Shown: piece by piece, positions 33,949-41,597 of the stretch | How positions within the stretch are numbered: position 1 is the first letter of the stretch | Layout of the letters: every line of letters begins with the position of its first letter | Source of the DNA: Rhizobium sp. J15 | Lineage (GTDB): Bacteria; Pseudomonadota; Alphaproteobacteria; Rhizobiales; Rhizobiaceae | DNA length: 44,838 nt | Reading direction: 5' to 3' | NCBI RefSeq assembly: GCF_002531825.1 | Contig: NZ_NWSX01000050.1 | Location: forward strand, 1 to 44,838 | Notes under the pieces: model-generated | The model's input: the letters and a program-made list of their open reading frames with translations, nothing else | Told to the model about the DNA's origin: nothing | The model's database searches: none | Translations under genes and position numbers: made by a program

Positions 33949-33976
33949 GTAATACCTTCTGTCAAAAGAGTATTAC
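33949..33976. promoter_or_regulatory. palindromic operator of the vapBC pair
   Basis: GTAATAC (33949-33955) and GTATTAC (33970-33976) are perfect 7-bp inverted repeats 21 bp apart centre to centre, ending 12 bases before vapB. AbrB-type antitoxins bind such paired half-sites to repress their own operon, especially in complex with toxin. Confidence 0.6.
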
Positions 33977-33988
33977 AAGGCGTTCGCT

Positions 33989-34222
33989 ATGGCCACAACC
34001 CTTACTGCGAAGGGACAGGTGACCATCCCTCGGCCTGTCCGGGATCTGCTCGGCATCGTTCCAGGCAGCAAAGTCGATTTTCATCGTGCTGCCGACGGCA
34101 GCGTGGTTCTGACGCGCGCCGACAAGAAGCGGCCAGCCAGCCGCTTTGAGAAACTGCGCGGCCATGCTGGCGAGGGCCTCGATACGGATGCCATCATGGC
34201 TTTGACGCGCGGCGAAACGTGA
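33989..34222 (+). CDS. vapB: VapB-type antitoxin (AbrB/SpoVT fold)
   Basis: A 77-residue protein. The N-terminal ~45 residues are a swapped-hairpin AbrB/SpoVT DNA-binding domain (TLTAKGQVTIPRPVRDLLGI, then PGSKVDFHRAADGSVVLTRA). The acidic and basic C-terminal tail (about 50-77) is the part that wraps around and inhibits the toxin. AAGG precedes the ATG at good distance. The stop overlaps the toxin start (GTGA), ensuring that antitoxin is made first. The perfect inverted repeat just upstream is the likely site of autoregulation. Confidence 0.85.
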   Translation: MATTLTAKGQVTIPRPVRDLLGIVPGSKVDFHRAADGSVVLTRADKKRPASRFEKLRGHAGEGLDTDAIMALTRGET

Positions 34223-34629
34223 CGCTCGTCGATACCAATGTGATCCTGGACCTCGTGACCAACGACCCGAAGTGGTCGGATTGGCCCGTCGCCCAGCTCG
34301 AAGCGGCGAGTATCGAAGGACCACTGCTGATCAACGATGTCATCTATGCCGAACTTGCGGTTCGATACGAAAGGATCGAGGCGCTGGAGGCTTTTGTAGA
34401 AGAAGCTGGCCTCGACCTCAGGCCTATACCCAAGCCCGCCTTGTTTCTTGCCGGTAAGGTGTTCACGCAATCTCGCAAGGCTGGCGGGACGCGTACCGGC
34501 GTGCTTCCCGACTTTTTCATCGGTGCTCATGCTGCCGTACAGCAATTGCCGCTGCTGACACGAGATGTCGGCCGTTATCGCAGCCATTTCCCCTCGTTGA
34601 AATTGATTACGCCGGTTCCTGAGGCGTAG
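34219..34629 (+). CDS. vapC: VapC-type PIN-domain toxin ribonuclease
   Basis: A 136-residue PIN-domain protein starting at GTG 34219. The four acidic residues that hold the catalytic Mg2+ can be placed at D5 (LVDTNVILD), E45 (YAELAV), D98 (VLPDFFIGAHA) and D116 (LLTRDVGRY). All are present, so the enzyme is probably active. VapC toxins cleave initiator tRNA, other tRNAs or rRNA when the antitoxin is degraded. A chromosome-like role is possible, but its position 0.6 kb from the replication genes suggests that it helps keep the plasmid in the population by killing or arresting cells that lose it. Confidence 0.87.
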   Translation: MTLVDTNVILDLVTNDPKWSDWPVAQLEAASIEGPLLINDVIYAELAVRYERIEALEAFVEEAGLDLRPIPKPALFLAGKVFTQSRKAGGTRTGVLPDFFIGAHAAVQQLPLLTRDVGRYRSHFPSLKLITPVPEA

Positions 34630-34741
34630 TTGTGCGCAATCTGCGCGAGGTTCAGGAAATCTTCATGGAAGCTCCGGGTTGAAAAGCTTTTGAGCGGCTC
34701 CAAATCTCGTCGGCGATTGCCGCAACGGGAGGGGAGGGCGC

Positions 34742-34951
34742 ATGGGCAGCAGGTATACTGGATGGAGCAAATCGGCCCTAGCCTTCGTACTCGGCTTCAT
34801 TTGCCTCTTTTCCTGCCCGCTCGCATTCGCTGCGCCCACCGATATCGGCGGCCTGACGGTGACGCTGCCCGAGCCCGATTCCGGCTGGAGGAAGGCCGGC
34901 AAGGGCAATCTCTTCAACGGCCAGAACTATCTGAAGGATGATGGGCAATAG
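34742..34951 (+). CDS. short secreted protein, possibly truncated
   Basis: A 69-codon frame with a very good ribosome-binding site (GGGAGGGGAGGG) and a full signal peptide (MGSRYTGWSKSALAFVLGFI, with cleavage after AFA near residue 31). The mature part would be under 40 residues (TDIGGLTVTLPEPDSGWRKA, then a GQNYLKDDGQ end), very short for a folded secreted protein. The abrupt end before 278 non-coding bases suggests a gene that lost its 3' part, perhaps when the replication region was joined here. I do not recognise the family. Confidence 0.45.
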   Translation: MGSRYTGWSKSALAFVLGFICLFSCPLAFAAPTDIGGLTVTLPEPDSGWRKAGKGNLFNGQNYLKDDGQ

Positions 34952-35166
34952 CCGAGCGGAGCCTTTATTTCCGGCTCGTCGCGGCATTGTGAAAATCAAT
35001 GAATTTCATGTGCATAAAGAGGAGATCGGCCTTGTCTGCCAGAACCTCGGGCCGGTGCGAATCACCTGCCTGTTTGTCGGCTAATTCGCTGGATTTGCGG
35101 GCTGGTTTGGCATGCCTCGAGGCCTGCTTTGGTTAAGCATTTGTAATTCGGTCACGAATCGCGGCA

Positions 35167-35216
35167 TATAGTAACTGCGCAACTGAAGCGCTTTCGTTCA
35201 AATTTGCGCAGTTACT
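35167..35216 (+). promoter_or_regulatory. repABC promoter/operator palindrome
   Basis: AGTAACTGCGCAA (35170-35182) and TTGCGCAGTTACT (35204-35216) are perfect 13-bp inverted repeats, with a smaller AAGCGCTT palindrome (35186-35193) between them. A -10-like TATAGT (35167-35172) overlaps the left arm, and the right arm ends 13 bases before the repA ATG. Plasmids of this family repress repABC by binding RepA, with RepB as helper, to a palindrome in this position. A role as RepB centromere site cannot be excluded. Confidence 0.6.
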
Positions 35217-35229
35217 TGGGAAAAAGATC

Positions 35230-36423
35230 ATGCAGCCGAGTCTTGCTCTTCAAGATGATCAAGAGCACCTCCCGTCGCTTCTGGCAACGGATGCCAAGGA
35301 GTTATCCTATCAACTTCAGCAGCATCAGGCCAAAATCTTTCCCCCGCTGTCGCAAAAGACGATCAGGACATTTTCTCCGGCCGAGGCCGCAGCCTTCATC
35401 GGCATCGGCGAAGGCTATCTCAGGCAGGTAGCGGCCGACGGTCATGGTCCGGATCCTTTGGCAAACGGACGGCGGCTCTACAGCGCAACCGATATGGACC
35501 GGATCCGCCGCGTCCTCGACGAGCGCAACGGAACGCCGAAATATGTGCCGGCTCGCAGGGGAGGCGAAAAGCTCCAGATCGTTTCCGTCATGAATTTCAA
35601 GGGTGGCTCGGGCAAGACCACGACCGCCGCCCATTTCGCGCAGTTCATGGCGCTCCGGGGCTACCGGGTGCTCGCCGTCGACCTCGATCCGCAGGCCTCG
35701 CTGTCGGCGCTCTTCGGCCATCAGCCGGAATTCGACGTCGGCGAGGGCGAGACGATCTACGGCGCGATCCGCTATGAGGATCCACGCCCGATCGCCGACA
35801 TCGTGCGCGCCACCTACACCCCGAACCTGCATCTCATCCCCGGCAATCTCGAATTGATGGAATTCGAGCACGAGACGCCGAAGGCCATGGCCTCGGGCAC
35901 GGCCGAGACGATGTTCTTTGCCCGGATCGGCGAGGCCTTGACGGACATCGAAAGTCTCTACGACGTCGTCGTCATCGACTGCCCGCCGCAGCTTGGTTTC
36001 CTGACAATGTCGGCGCTCTGCGCCGCGACCTCGGTTCTGATCACCGTCCATCCGCAGATGCTCGACGTCATGTCGATGTCGCAGTTCCTGACGATGACCA
36101 GCGAATTGATGTCGGTCGTCGAGAAGGCCGGCGGGCGCACCAGCTATGACTGGATGCGCTACCTCGTGACGCGGTTCGAACCGAATGACGGGCCGCAAAG
36201 CCAGATGACCGGCTTCATGCGGGCGATCTTCGGCAATCGCATGCTCCACAACGCCATGGTCAAATCGACGGCGGTCTCCGACGCCGGCGTCACCAAGCAG
36301 ACCCTCTATGAGGTCGAGCGGTCGCAATTCACGCGCGGAACCTATGACCGGGCGCTGGAGTCGCTGAACCTCGTGAATGGTGAGATCGAAGCGCATCTTC
36401 GCTCCACCTGGGGGAGAAGATAG
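35230..36423 (+). CDS. repA: RepA, plasmid-partition ATPase (ParA family)
   Basis: A 397-residue ParA-type protein with the extra N-terminal DNA-binding domain of the repABC class (about residues 40-110, with the helix-turn-helix-like AEAAAFIGIGEGYLRQVA). The deviant Walker A is KGGSGKTTT (124-132), followed by DLDPQASLS and the Walker B-like VVIDCPPQLG. RepA drives segregation together with RepB and represses its own operon by binding the palindrome upstream. ATG 35230 is the natural start, as the preceding bases carry the operator. RepB begins two bases after the stop. Full-length, with no sign of damage. Confidence 0.95.
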   Translation: MQPSLALQDDQEHLPSLLATDAKELSYQLQQHQAKIFPPLSQKTIRTFSPAEAAAFIGIGEGYLRQVAADGHGPDPLANGRRLYSATDMDRIRRVLDERNGTPKYVPARRGGEKLQIVSVMNFKGGSGKTTTAAHFAQFMALRGYRVLAVDLDPQASLSALFGHQPEFDVGEGETIYGAIRYEDPRPIADIVRATYTPNLHLIPGNLELMEFEHETPKAMASGTAETMFFARIGEALTDIESLYDVVVIDCPPQLGFLTMSALCAATSVLITVHPQMLDVMSMSQFLTMTSELMSVVEKAGGRTSYDWMRYLVTRFEPNDGPQSQMTGFMRAIFGNRMLHNAMVKSTAVSDAGVTKQTLYEVERSQFTRGTYDRALESLNLVNGEIEAHLRSTWGRR

Positions 36424-36425
36424 AA

Positions 36426-37427
36426 ATGGCGCGCAAGAACCTGATCGAAATCTCTGCTCCGAGCCCGGCAAGGGTGGAAGCGGTCGCGCCGCGCGACAAT
36501 CGCCCGATCGCCGGCTTCGTGCCGCAGGAGCGTGTCGGCGCGCCGGTCGGCGGCATTACGAAGACGCTCGGCAATATCACCGAGAAGATGGAGCGGGCGA
36601 GCGAGCTGGAACGGCAGCTTGCAGCGGGCCAGATGATCGTCGAGCTCGATCCTGGCCTGATCGACGCTTCCTTCGTCAGCGACCGCCTTGCGATCGACGC
36701 GGCGGAACTGGCCGATCTCGTCGAGCAGATCCGCGAGCATGGGCAGCAAGTTCCGATTCTCGTGCGTCCGCACCCCGAAACCAAGGGACGCTATCAGGTC
36801 GCCTACGGCCATCGCCGTCTGGCAGCCACCAAAGCGATAGGCATCCGGGTGCGCGCGGTCGTCCGCGATCTCACCGACGGCCAGCTGGTCGTCAGCCAGG
36901 GACAGGAAAACAGCGCCCGGACCAACCTCTCCTATATCGAGCGCGCGCTGTTTGCGTCGCGGCTCGAAGAGCGAGGCTTCGGCCGGGATACGATCATGGC
37001 CGCTCTCAGCGTCGATAAGGCGGCGCTGTCGAGAATGCTGATCGTCATGCGCCAGGTTCCCCTGGAGCTCATCAACGCCATTGGCGCGGCACCCGATATC
37101 GGCCGCCGGCGGTGGCTGGAGTTCGGCGAGCAGCTCGAGAGCGCCGATATCGGCAAGATCATTGCCGAGTTGTCCGCGGACGACGCGCGCAGGATGTCGA
37201 GCGACGAGCGGTTTCATAAGGCATTTGCTCTGGCGGCGAAGAAGAAAGCGGCGCCGAAGCCGGCGGCGGCCAAATCCGAAGTCAGCGGCGTGCCTGTGAC
37301 GATCAAGAAGACAGCATCCGGCGCGACATTCGTCTTCGACGGCAAGACCGCGCCCGGTTTCGATCAATTCGTCCAGGAAAGGCTGCAGGGCCTGTTCCAG
37401 GAGTTCAAAAAGCACAGAGGAGCGTAG
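36426..37427 (+). CDS. repB: RepB, plasmid-partition DNA-binding protein (ParB family)
   Basis: A 333-residue ParB-type protein. The N-terminal ~70 residues contact RepA. The ParB/Srx domain holds YGHRRLAAT (about 127-135) and ENSARTNLSYIERA (about 161-174), which match the nucleotide-binding and clamp motifs of the family. A helix-turn-helix follows around GFGRDTIMAALSVDKAALSR. The C-terminal ~60 residues (ending FVQERLQGLFQEFKKH) form the dimerisation domain. RepB binds a centromere-like parS site and helps RepA in segregation and repression. I could not locate a consensus parS by eye. The 153 bases after the stop carry the countertranscript RNA locus. Confidence 0.94.
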   Translation: MARKNLIEISAPSPARVEAVAPRDNRPIAGFVPQERVGAPVGGITKTLGNITEKMERASELERQLAAGQMIVELDPGLIDASFVSDRLAIDAAELADLVEQIREHGQQVPILVRPHPETKGRYQVAYGHRRLAATKAIGIRVRAVVRDLTDGQLVVSQGQENSARTNLSYIERALFASRLEERGFGRDTIMAALSVDKAALSRMLIVMRQVPLELINAIGAAPDIGRRRWLEFGEQLESADIGKIIAELSADDARRMSSDERFHKAFALAAKKKAAPKPAAAKSEVSGVPVTIKKTASGATFVFDGKTAPGFDQFVQERLQGLFQEFKKHRGA

Positions 37428-37436
37428 CGCGCAAAA

Positions 37437-37488
37437 GAAAAAGGCCCCCAACGACGCCGTCGTGGAAGCCCTTCTCAGATCTTAAGCA
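37437..37488 (-). ncRNA. incA: countertranscribed RNA (ctRNA/incA) of the repABC operon
   Basis: Between repB and repC the minus strand has a clear promoter (37494-37522), a transcript of about 50-55 bases and an intrinsic terminator followed by five U residues. In repABC plasmids such a small antisense RNA pairs with the repC leader, holds down RepC synthesis, and acts as an incompatibility factor. The exact 5' end is estimated from the -10 position. Confidence 0.72.
37438..37470 (-). terminator. intrinsic terminator of the ctRNA
   Basis: On the minus strand, GGCTTCCACGAC pairs imperfectly with GTCGTTGGGGGCC and is followed by TTTTT and another T-rich run (complement of 37433-37442). The plus-strand reading of the same stem may also influence the repB-repC transcript. 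Confidence 0.65.
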
Positions 37489-37493
37489 CATCG

Positions 37494-37522
37494 AGAATCG
37501 CATTTCCACGAATCACAGTCAA
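37494..37522 (-). promoter_or_regulatory. promoter of the ctRNA
   Basis: On the minus strand, TTGACT (complement of 37517-37522) and GATTCT (complement of 37494-37499) are separated by exactly 17 bases. The -35 is a near-consensus match and is the strongest promoter I can see in this operon, as expected for an RNA that must be constitutive and abundant. Confidence 0.65.
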
Positions 37523-37580
37523 GCGTCTTAGGCACCAAAGTGGTGGACGGTTTTCTTTTGCCTGAACGAAGGTGAAGGCA

Positions 37581-38885
37581 ATGGAGAGTGGATATGTGAC
37601 GACGCCCTTCGGGCGGCGGCCGATGTCGCTTGGCATGCTGGCAAGCCAGCAGCTGGCCGAGACGATCGAGCCGGGGATGAAACGCAGCAAGTGGAAATTG
37701 TTCCGGGCGATCTGCGAAGCGCGGCCGGCGCTCGGCGTGACCGACCGGGCGCTGACGGTGCTCGATGCGCTTTTGACCTTCTATCCCGATGACGAGATTT
37801 CCGAGGAGAAGGGCCTGATCGTCTTTCCCTCGAACGCGCAGCTTTCGCTGCGTGCCCGCGGTATGACGCCGGCCACACTTCGGCGCCATCTTGCCGTCCT
37901 GGTCGAGGCCGGCCTGATCCTGCGCAAGGACAGCCCGAATGGGAAGCGCTATGCCCGCCGCGACAGGGCAGGGGCGATCGGCGAGGCCTTCGGCTTCAGC
38001 GTCGCGCCGCTTCTGGCCCGCGCCGTCGAAATCGAAAACCTCGCGGCCCAGGCGATTGCCGACCGGGAGCTGCTGCGGGCGACGAGAGAACGCCTGACGG
38101 TCTGCCGGCGCGATATCTCCAAGCTGATCTCCACGGCCATCGACGAAGTGGTTCCCGGCGACTGGGAGCAGATGACGATGATGTTCCGCGATCTTGTCGC
38201 CAGGATTCCGCGTGTGGCGAGCGTTGAAGCACTGGCCTCGCTGCTCGACGAGATGGGCCTGCTGCGCGACGAAGCCGTCAACCTGCTGGAAAGACACATT
38301 AAAAGAGAAAAAATAGACGCCAATGAGTCTCAAATTGAGCGCCACAAACACAATTCAAACCCCGACTCCATTTATGAACTTGAACCAAGCTTCGAAACGA
38401 AGCAGGGCGAAACGGCGGTGGCAAACAACGATGGGATGGCCGAACCGCCGGAAGTGCGAAGGCTGAAACCGCCGAAGCCTTTCGCCGGACCTGCTGGCAA
38501 GATGCCGGATGCCGCTGCGGCGGTCGCCGGCCACGGCCTGAAATCCTTCCCGCTCGGCCTCGTTCTGCAGGCCTGCCCTGCCATTCTCGATTATGGGCCG
38601 GGTGGCGCGATCGGCAATTGGCGCGACCTGATGTCGGCCGCCGTCGTCGTGCGCTCGATGCTCGGCGTCAGCCCCTCGGCCTATGAGGAAGCCTGTGCCG
38701 GCATGGGGCCGGAAAACGCCGCCACCGTGATCGCCTGCATCCTGGAGAGGGGAGGGCATATCAATTCGCCGGGCGGCTATCTCCGCGATCTCACCCGCAG
38801 GACCGAGAGAGGCGAGTTTGCGATCGGTCCGATGCTGATGGCGCTCGTGCGGGCGAATGGCGGGGTACGACGACATGCTGGGTGA
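37581..38885 (+). CDS. repC: RepC, plasmid replication initiator
   Basis: About 434 residues. It opens MESGYVTTPFGRRPMSLGML, the conserved start of the RepC family, and an N-terminal winged-helix DNA-binding domain (about 60-130: LIVFPSNAQLSLRARGMTPA, then LRRHLAVLVEAGLI) is clear. The C-terminal ~100 residues (LGVSPSAYEEACAGMGPENA to the end) form the second conserved domain. A variable low-complexity linker (residues ~240-300) lies between them. RepC is the only protein strictly needed for replication and acts in cis at oriV, located within its own gene. ATG 37581 is preferred; GTG 37572 is an in-frame alternative three codons earlier. Confidence 0.94.
   Translation: MESGYVTTPFGRRPMSLGMLASQQLAETIEPGMKRSKWKLFRAICEARPALGVTDRALTVLDALLTFYPDDEISEEKGLIVFPSNAQLSLRARGMTPATLRRHLAVLVEAGLILRKDSPNGKRYARRDRAGAIGEAFGFSVAPLLARAVEIENLAAQAIADRELLRATRERLTVCRRDISKLISTAIDEVVPGDWEQMTMMFRDLVARIPRVASVEALASLLDEMGLLRDEAVNLLERHIKREKIDANESQIERHKHNSNPDSIYELEPSFETKQGETAVANNDGMAEPPEVRRLKPPKPFAGPAGKMPDAAAAVAGHGLKSFPLGLVLQACPAILDYGPGGAIGNWRDLMSAAVVVRSMLGVSPSAYEEACAGMGPENAATVIACILERGGHINSPGGYLRDLTRRTERGEFAIGPMLMALVRANGGVRRHAG
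38296..38400. other. probable origin of replication (oriV) inside repC
   Basis: This part of repC is markedly richer in A and T (for example CATTAAAAGAGAAAAAATAG and CACAAACACAATTCAAAC) than the surrounding 60-65 percent G+C coding sequence, and encodes the variable linker of RepC. In the repABC family oriV has been mapped to such an A+T-rich segment within repC. The exact limits here are estimated. Confidence 0.6.
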
Positions 38886-38994
38886 TGGATTTCAGCTGCA
38901 ACGCGGTTGCGCCGTTGCCTCATCCGGTCAACTCAGCTGTTTCCACTCCGATTGGCGGGCTGGACGAAAGGTTGCGGCGACAGGAACTGCCCAG

Positions 38995-40008
38995 TCAGCG
39001 CGGCGGCGCGGTGCTTTCCCGCAGGATCAGTTCGACCGGCCATAATTCATGGATCTCCTCGGCGGCGCGTCCGGCGATCAGCTGCAGCGCCAGTTCGGCG
39101 CAGCGTGTGCCGGCGGCACGCATGGAGGATCGCGTTGTCGAGAGCGACGGCACCATGTTTTCGGCCGTCAGATAAGGGAAGACGTCGTCATGGGCGATGA
39201 CGGAAACATCCTGTCCCACCGTCATTCCGAGCGAGCGGACGGCGCGGTAAACCCCAAGCGCCGTCATCGTGGAACCGGCGACGATGGCGGTCGGCGCATT
39301 CGCTCTCTCGAGGAAGGAGCGGGCATGGCGAAAGCCGCTCTCGTCGGAGAACTTGTCGCACACCATCAGGTTGGGATCGGCGGTGAGCCCACGTTCCTGA
39401 TGGGCGAGCCGAAAACCCTGTTCGCGATGGATCGAATAGGTTTTGCCCCTGAGGCCGTTGATCATGGCGATGCGGCGGTGCCCGAGATCGAGCAGGTGTT
39501 CGGTGGACCTGCGCACGGCACCTTCATTATCGATGTCGAGCCAGGCATGAACGTGCTCGGTCTCCGAGCGGCCGTGAACCAGGAAAGGCACGCCGAGGCT
39601 GTTCAGCATCTCGATCCGAGGGTCCTGGGGGCGTGGCGAATGAATGATCACTGCATCGACCCGGCGGCTTTCGACCAGGCGTCGATAGGCCTGGATCTCG
39701 TCGTCATCATTGTGTGCGGTGATGGGCGTGATGAGAATATCCGTATCGGCCGTTTCCAGGCGCTGCGCCATTCCCGACACGAATTCAGCGAAATGAATTT
39801 CTCCCGAACGTCCCATCATAACGCCGATCGCTCCGGCTCGTCCGGTCTTTAGGCGCACGGCATTGATGTCGGGACGATAGCCGAGCCGCATTGCTTCGGT
39901 TGCGACACGCGCACGCGTGGCTTCGCTCACCTCCGGATAGCCGCTGAGTGCACGGCTGACCGTCGTCGGAGAAAGCCCTAGCTGCTTTGCAAATTCACGA
40001 AGTTTCAT
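38995..40008 (-). CDS. thuR: ThuR, LacI-family repressor of trehalose-type sugar utilisation
   Basis: About 337 residues. The LacI DNA-binding domain is complete: MKLREFAKQLGLSPTTVSRA, the minor-groove hinge helix EATRARVATEAMRLGYRPD, and the linker SGYPEVS. The ligand-binding core has the periplasmic-binding-protein fold (GVMMGRSGEIHFAEFVSGMA to DVFPYLTAENMVPSL). The start is ATG 40008, because upstream codons are not conserved in type. It is divergent from thuE with 258 bases between, which contain a typical LacI operator. In Sinorhizobium, ThuR controls thuEFGKAB for trehalose, maltitol and sucrose uptake. Which disaccharide induces this copy is inferred. Confidence 0.82.
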   Translation of the reverse strand: MKLREFAKQLGLSPTTVSRALSGYPEVSEATRARVATEAMRLGYRPDINAVRLKTGRAGAIGVMMGRSGEIHFAEFVSGMAQRLETADTDILITPITAHNDDDEIQAYRRLVESRRVDAVIIHSPRPQDPRIEMLNSLGVPFLVHGRSETEHVHAWLDIDNEGAVRRSTEHLLDLGHRRIAMINGLRGKTYSIHREQGFRLAHQERGLTADPNLMVCDKFSDESGFRHARSFLERANAPTAIVAGSTMTALGVYRAVRSLGMTVGQDVSVIAHDDVFPYLTAENMVPSLSTTRSSMRAAGTRCAELALQLIAGRAAEEIHELWPVELILRESTAPPR

Positions 40009-40083
40009 CGGTGTCTTCTTTGTCCGGGAAATCAATGGACGATGCGTTGACGATGCGCAACGGCCAAGTGCCAATTCGAAGAT

Positions 40084-40103
40084 AATTGAAAACGGTTTCA
40101 ATT
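40084..40103. promoter_or_regulatory. LacI-type operator in the thuR-thuE region
   Basis: AATTGAAA (40084-40091) and TTTCAATT (40096-40103) are perfect 8-bp inverted repeats around a 4-base centre, which includes the CG step typical of LacI-family operators. It lies 76 bases upstream of the thuR start, the right place for autoregulation and for repression of thuE. Confidence 0.65.
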
Positions 40104-40181
40104 CATTTGCCGAGAAGTCAGGCGTGGGTAAGCCTTGAATTGCCTTTAAAGCTGCATTTTTCGTCGGTGTGAACAACTAAA

Positions 40182-40228
40182 AAGTGCCAATTTGGCGGCT
40201 TGACGGCGCCGGAACCTTTTGCAATTGT
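40182..40228 (+). promoter_or_regulatory. candidate thuE promoter with a second small palindrome
   Basis: GCCAATTTGGC (40186-40196, perfect 5-bp arms) sits just before a -35-like TTGACG (40200-40205), with an AATTGT at 40223-40228 17 bases later as a weak -10. AAGTGCCAATT (40182-40192) is an exact copy of 40066-40076 nearer thuR, so the pair may be regulator contact points. Confidence 0.4.
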
Positions 40229-40266
40229 CTGCGGGCCAAATCGATTTCAATTTCTGGGAGGAGATC

Positions 40267-41532
40267 ATGAAAAAGTTTGCATTAGGTCTGTCGGCGCTCG
40301 GTGTGGCCATCGCGGTCGCCGGTCCGATCCGTGCCGCTGAGATTTCGTTTGCCGCCAACACCACGGGAAAGAACGTCGAATTTCTCAACAAGCAGCTGGC
40401 GATTTTCGAGAAGGAGACCGGCAATCAGGTCAAGCTCGTCACCATGCCGTCATCGAGCAGCGAGCAGTTCTCCCAATATCGCCTGTGGCTTGCCGCCGGA
40501 AACAAGGACATCGACGTCTATCAGACCGACGTCATCTGGGCGCCGCAGCTCGCCGATCAATTCGTGGATTTGAAGGAAGCCACCAAGGACGTGGCCGGCC
40601 AGTTCTTCCCGTCGATCATCGCCTCGCAGACGGTCAATGGCCGGCTCGTGGCGCTGCCGTTGTTTACCGATGCTCCGGCGCTGTTTTATCGGAAGGATCT
40701 GCTTGAAAAATATGGCAAGCAGCCGCCGAAGACCTGGGACGAGATGGCCGCGACCGCCAAGGAAGTTCAGGAGAAGGAACGCCAGGCCGGACAAAAGGAC
40801 CTCTGGGGCTACGTCTTCCAGGGCAATTCCTATGAAGGGCTGACCTGCAACGCGCTGGAATGGGTGAAGTCTTCGGGCGGCGGCCAGATCGTCGAGCCGG
40901 ACGGGACGATCTCAATCAACAACGAGAAGGCGGCGGCTGCGCTTGAACGCGCCAAGGGCTGGATTGGCACGATCTCGCCGCCCGGCGTGCTCGCCTATCA
41001 GGAAGAAGAATCGCGCGGTGTCTGGCAGACCGGCAACGCCGTCTTCATGCGCAACTGGCCCTATGCCTATGCCCTCGGCAATGGCGCCGACAGCGCCGTG
41101 AAGGGCAAGTTCGACGTGATGACGCTGCCGGTTGCGGCGGCCGGCGACAAGCCTTCCTCGACGCTTGGCGGCTGGAATCTGGCGGTGTCCAAATATTCTG
41201 AAAAGCAGGAAGCAGCCGTCGCGCTGGTAAAGTTCCTGGCGTCGAAGGACGTTCAAAAGGCGCGCGCCATCGAGCTGTCCAACTTGCCGACGCTGAGCGA
41301 GCTTTATGACGACAAGGACGTTGCCGCCGCGCAGCCCTTCATGCCGAACTGGAAACCCATCTTCCAGGATGCTGTGCCGCGTCCTTCGGCGACGGCAAAG
41401 GTGAAGTATAACGAAGTGTCTTCGAAGTTCTGGACGGCGGTGCACAACACGCTGTCCGGCAGCGGCTCGGCTGCCGAGAACCTCGAGCTTCTCGAAGCCG
41501 ACCTCACGACCCTCAAGGGCGACGCCTGGTAA
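40267..41532 (+). CDS. thuE: ThuE, periplasmic trehalose/maltose-type sugar-binding protein
   Basis: About 421 residues with a Sec signal peptide (MKKFALGLSALGVAIAVAG, cleavage near residue 26) and the family-1 extracellular binding-protein pattern. This includes an early FLNKQLAIFEKETGNQVKLV, the mid-domain DAPALFYRKDLLEKYGKQPP, and a tryptophan-rich face (TWDEMAA and VIWAPQL) typical of disaccharide binders. It captures trehalose, maltitol or related sugars for the ThuFGK importer. GGGAGGAG precedes ATG 40267. A very strong GC hairpin follows the stop, which would keep binding-protein mRNA in excess over the permease message. Confidence 0.87.
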   Translation: MKKFALGLSALGVAIAVAGPIRAAEISFAANTTGKNVEFLNKQLAIFEKETGNQVKLVTMPSSSSEQFSQYRLWLAAGNKDIDVYQTDVIWAPQLADQFVDLKEATKDVAGQFFPSIIASQTVNGRLVALPLFTDAPALFYRKDLLEKYGKQPPKTWDEMAATAKEVQEKERQAGQKDLWGYVFQGNSYEGLTCNALEWVKSSGGGQIVEPDGTISINNEKAAAALERAKGWIGTISPPGVLAYQEEESRGVWQTGNAVFMRNWPYAYALGNGADSAVKGKFDVMTLPVAAAGDKPSSTLGGWNLAVSKYSEKQEAAVALVKFLASKDVQKARAIELSNLPTLSELYDDKDVAAAQPFMPNWKPIFQDAVPRPSATAKVKYNEVSSKFWTAVHNTLSGSGSAAENLELLEADLTTLKGDAW

Positions 41533-41538
41533 GATTCC

Positions 41539-41567
41539 GGCCGGCGGCTGTGTAGCCGCCGGCCCGG
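41539..41567 (+). terminator. strong hairpin between thuE and thuF (attenuator)
   Basis: GGCCGGCGGCT (41539-41549) and AGCCGCCGGCC (41554-41564) are perfect 11-bp complements around a 4-base loop, followed by CGGTTT. Its place right after the binding-protein gene suggests partial termination or 3'-end protection. Confidence 0.6.
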
Positions 41568-41597
41568 TTTCGAACGAGCGAACGGGAGAGGCGTTTC

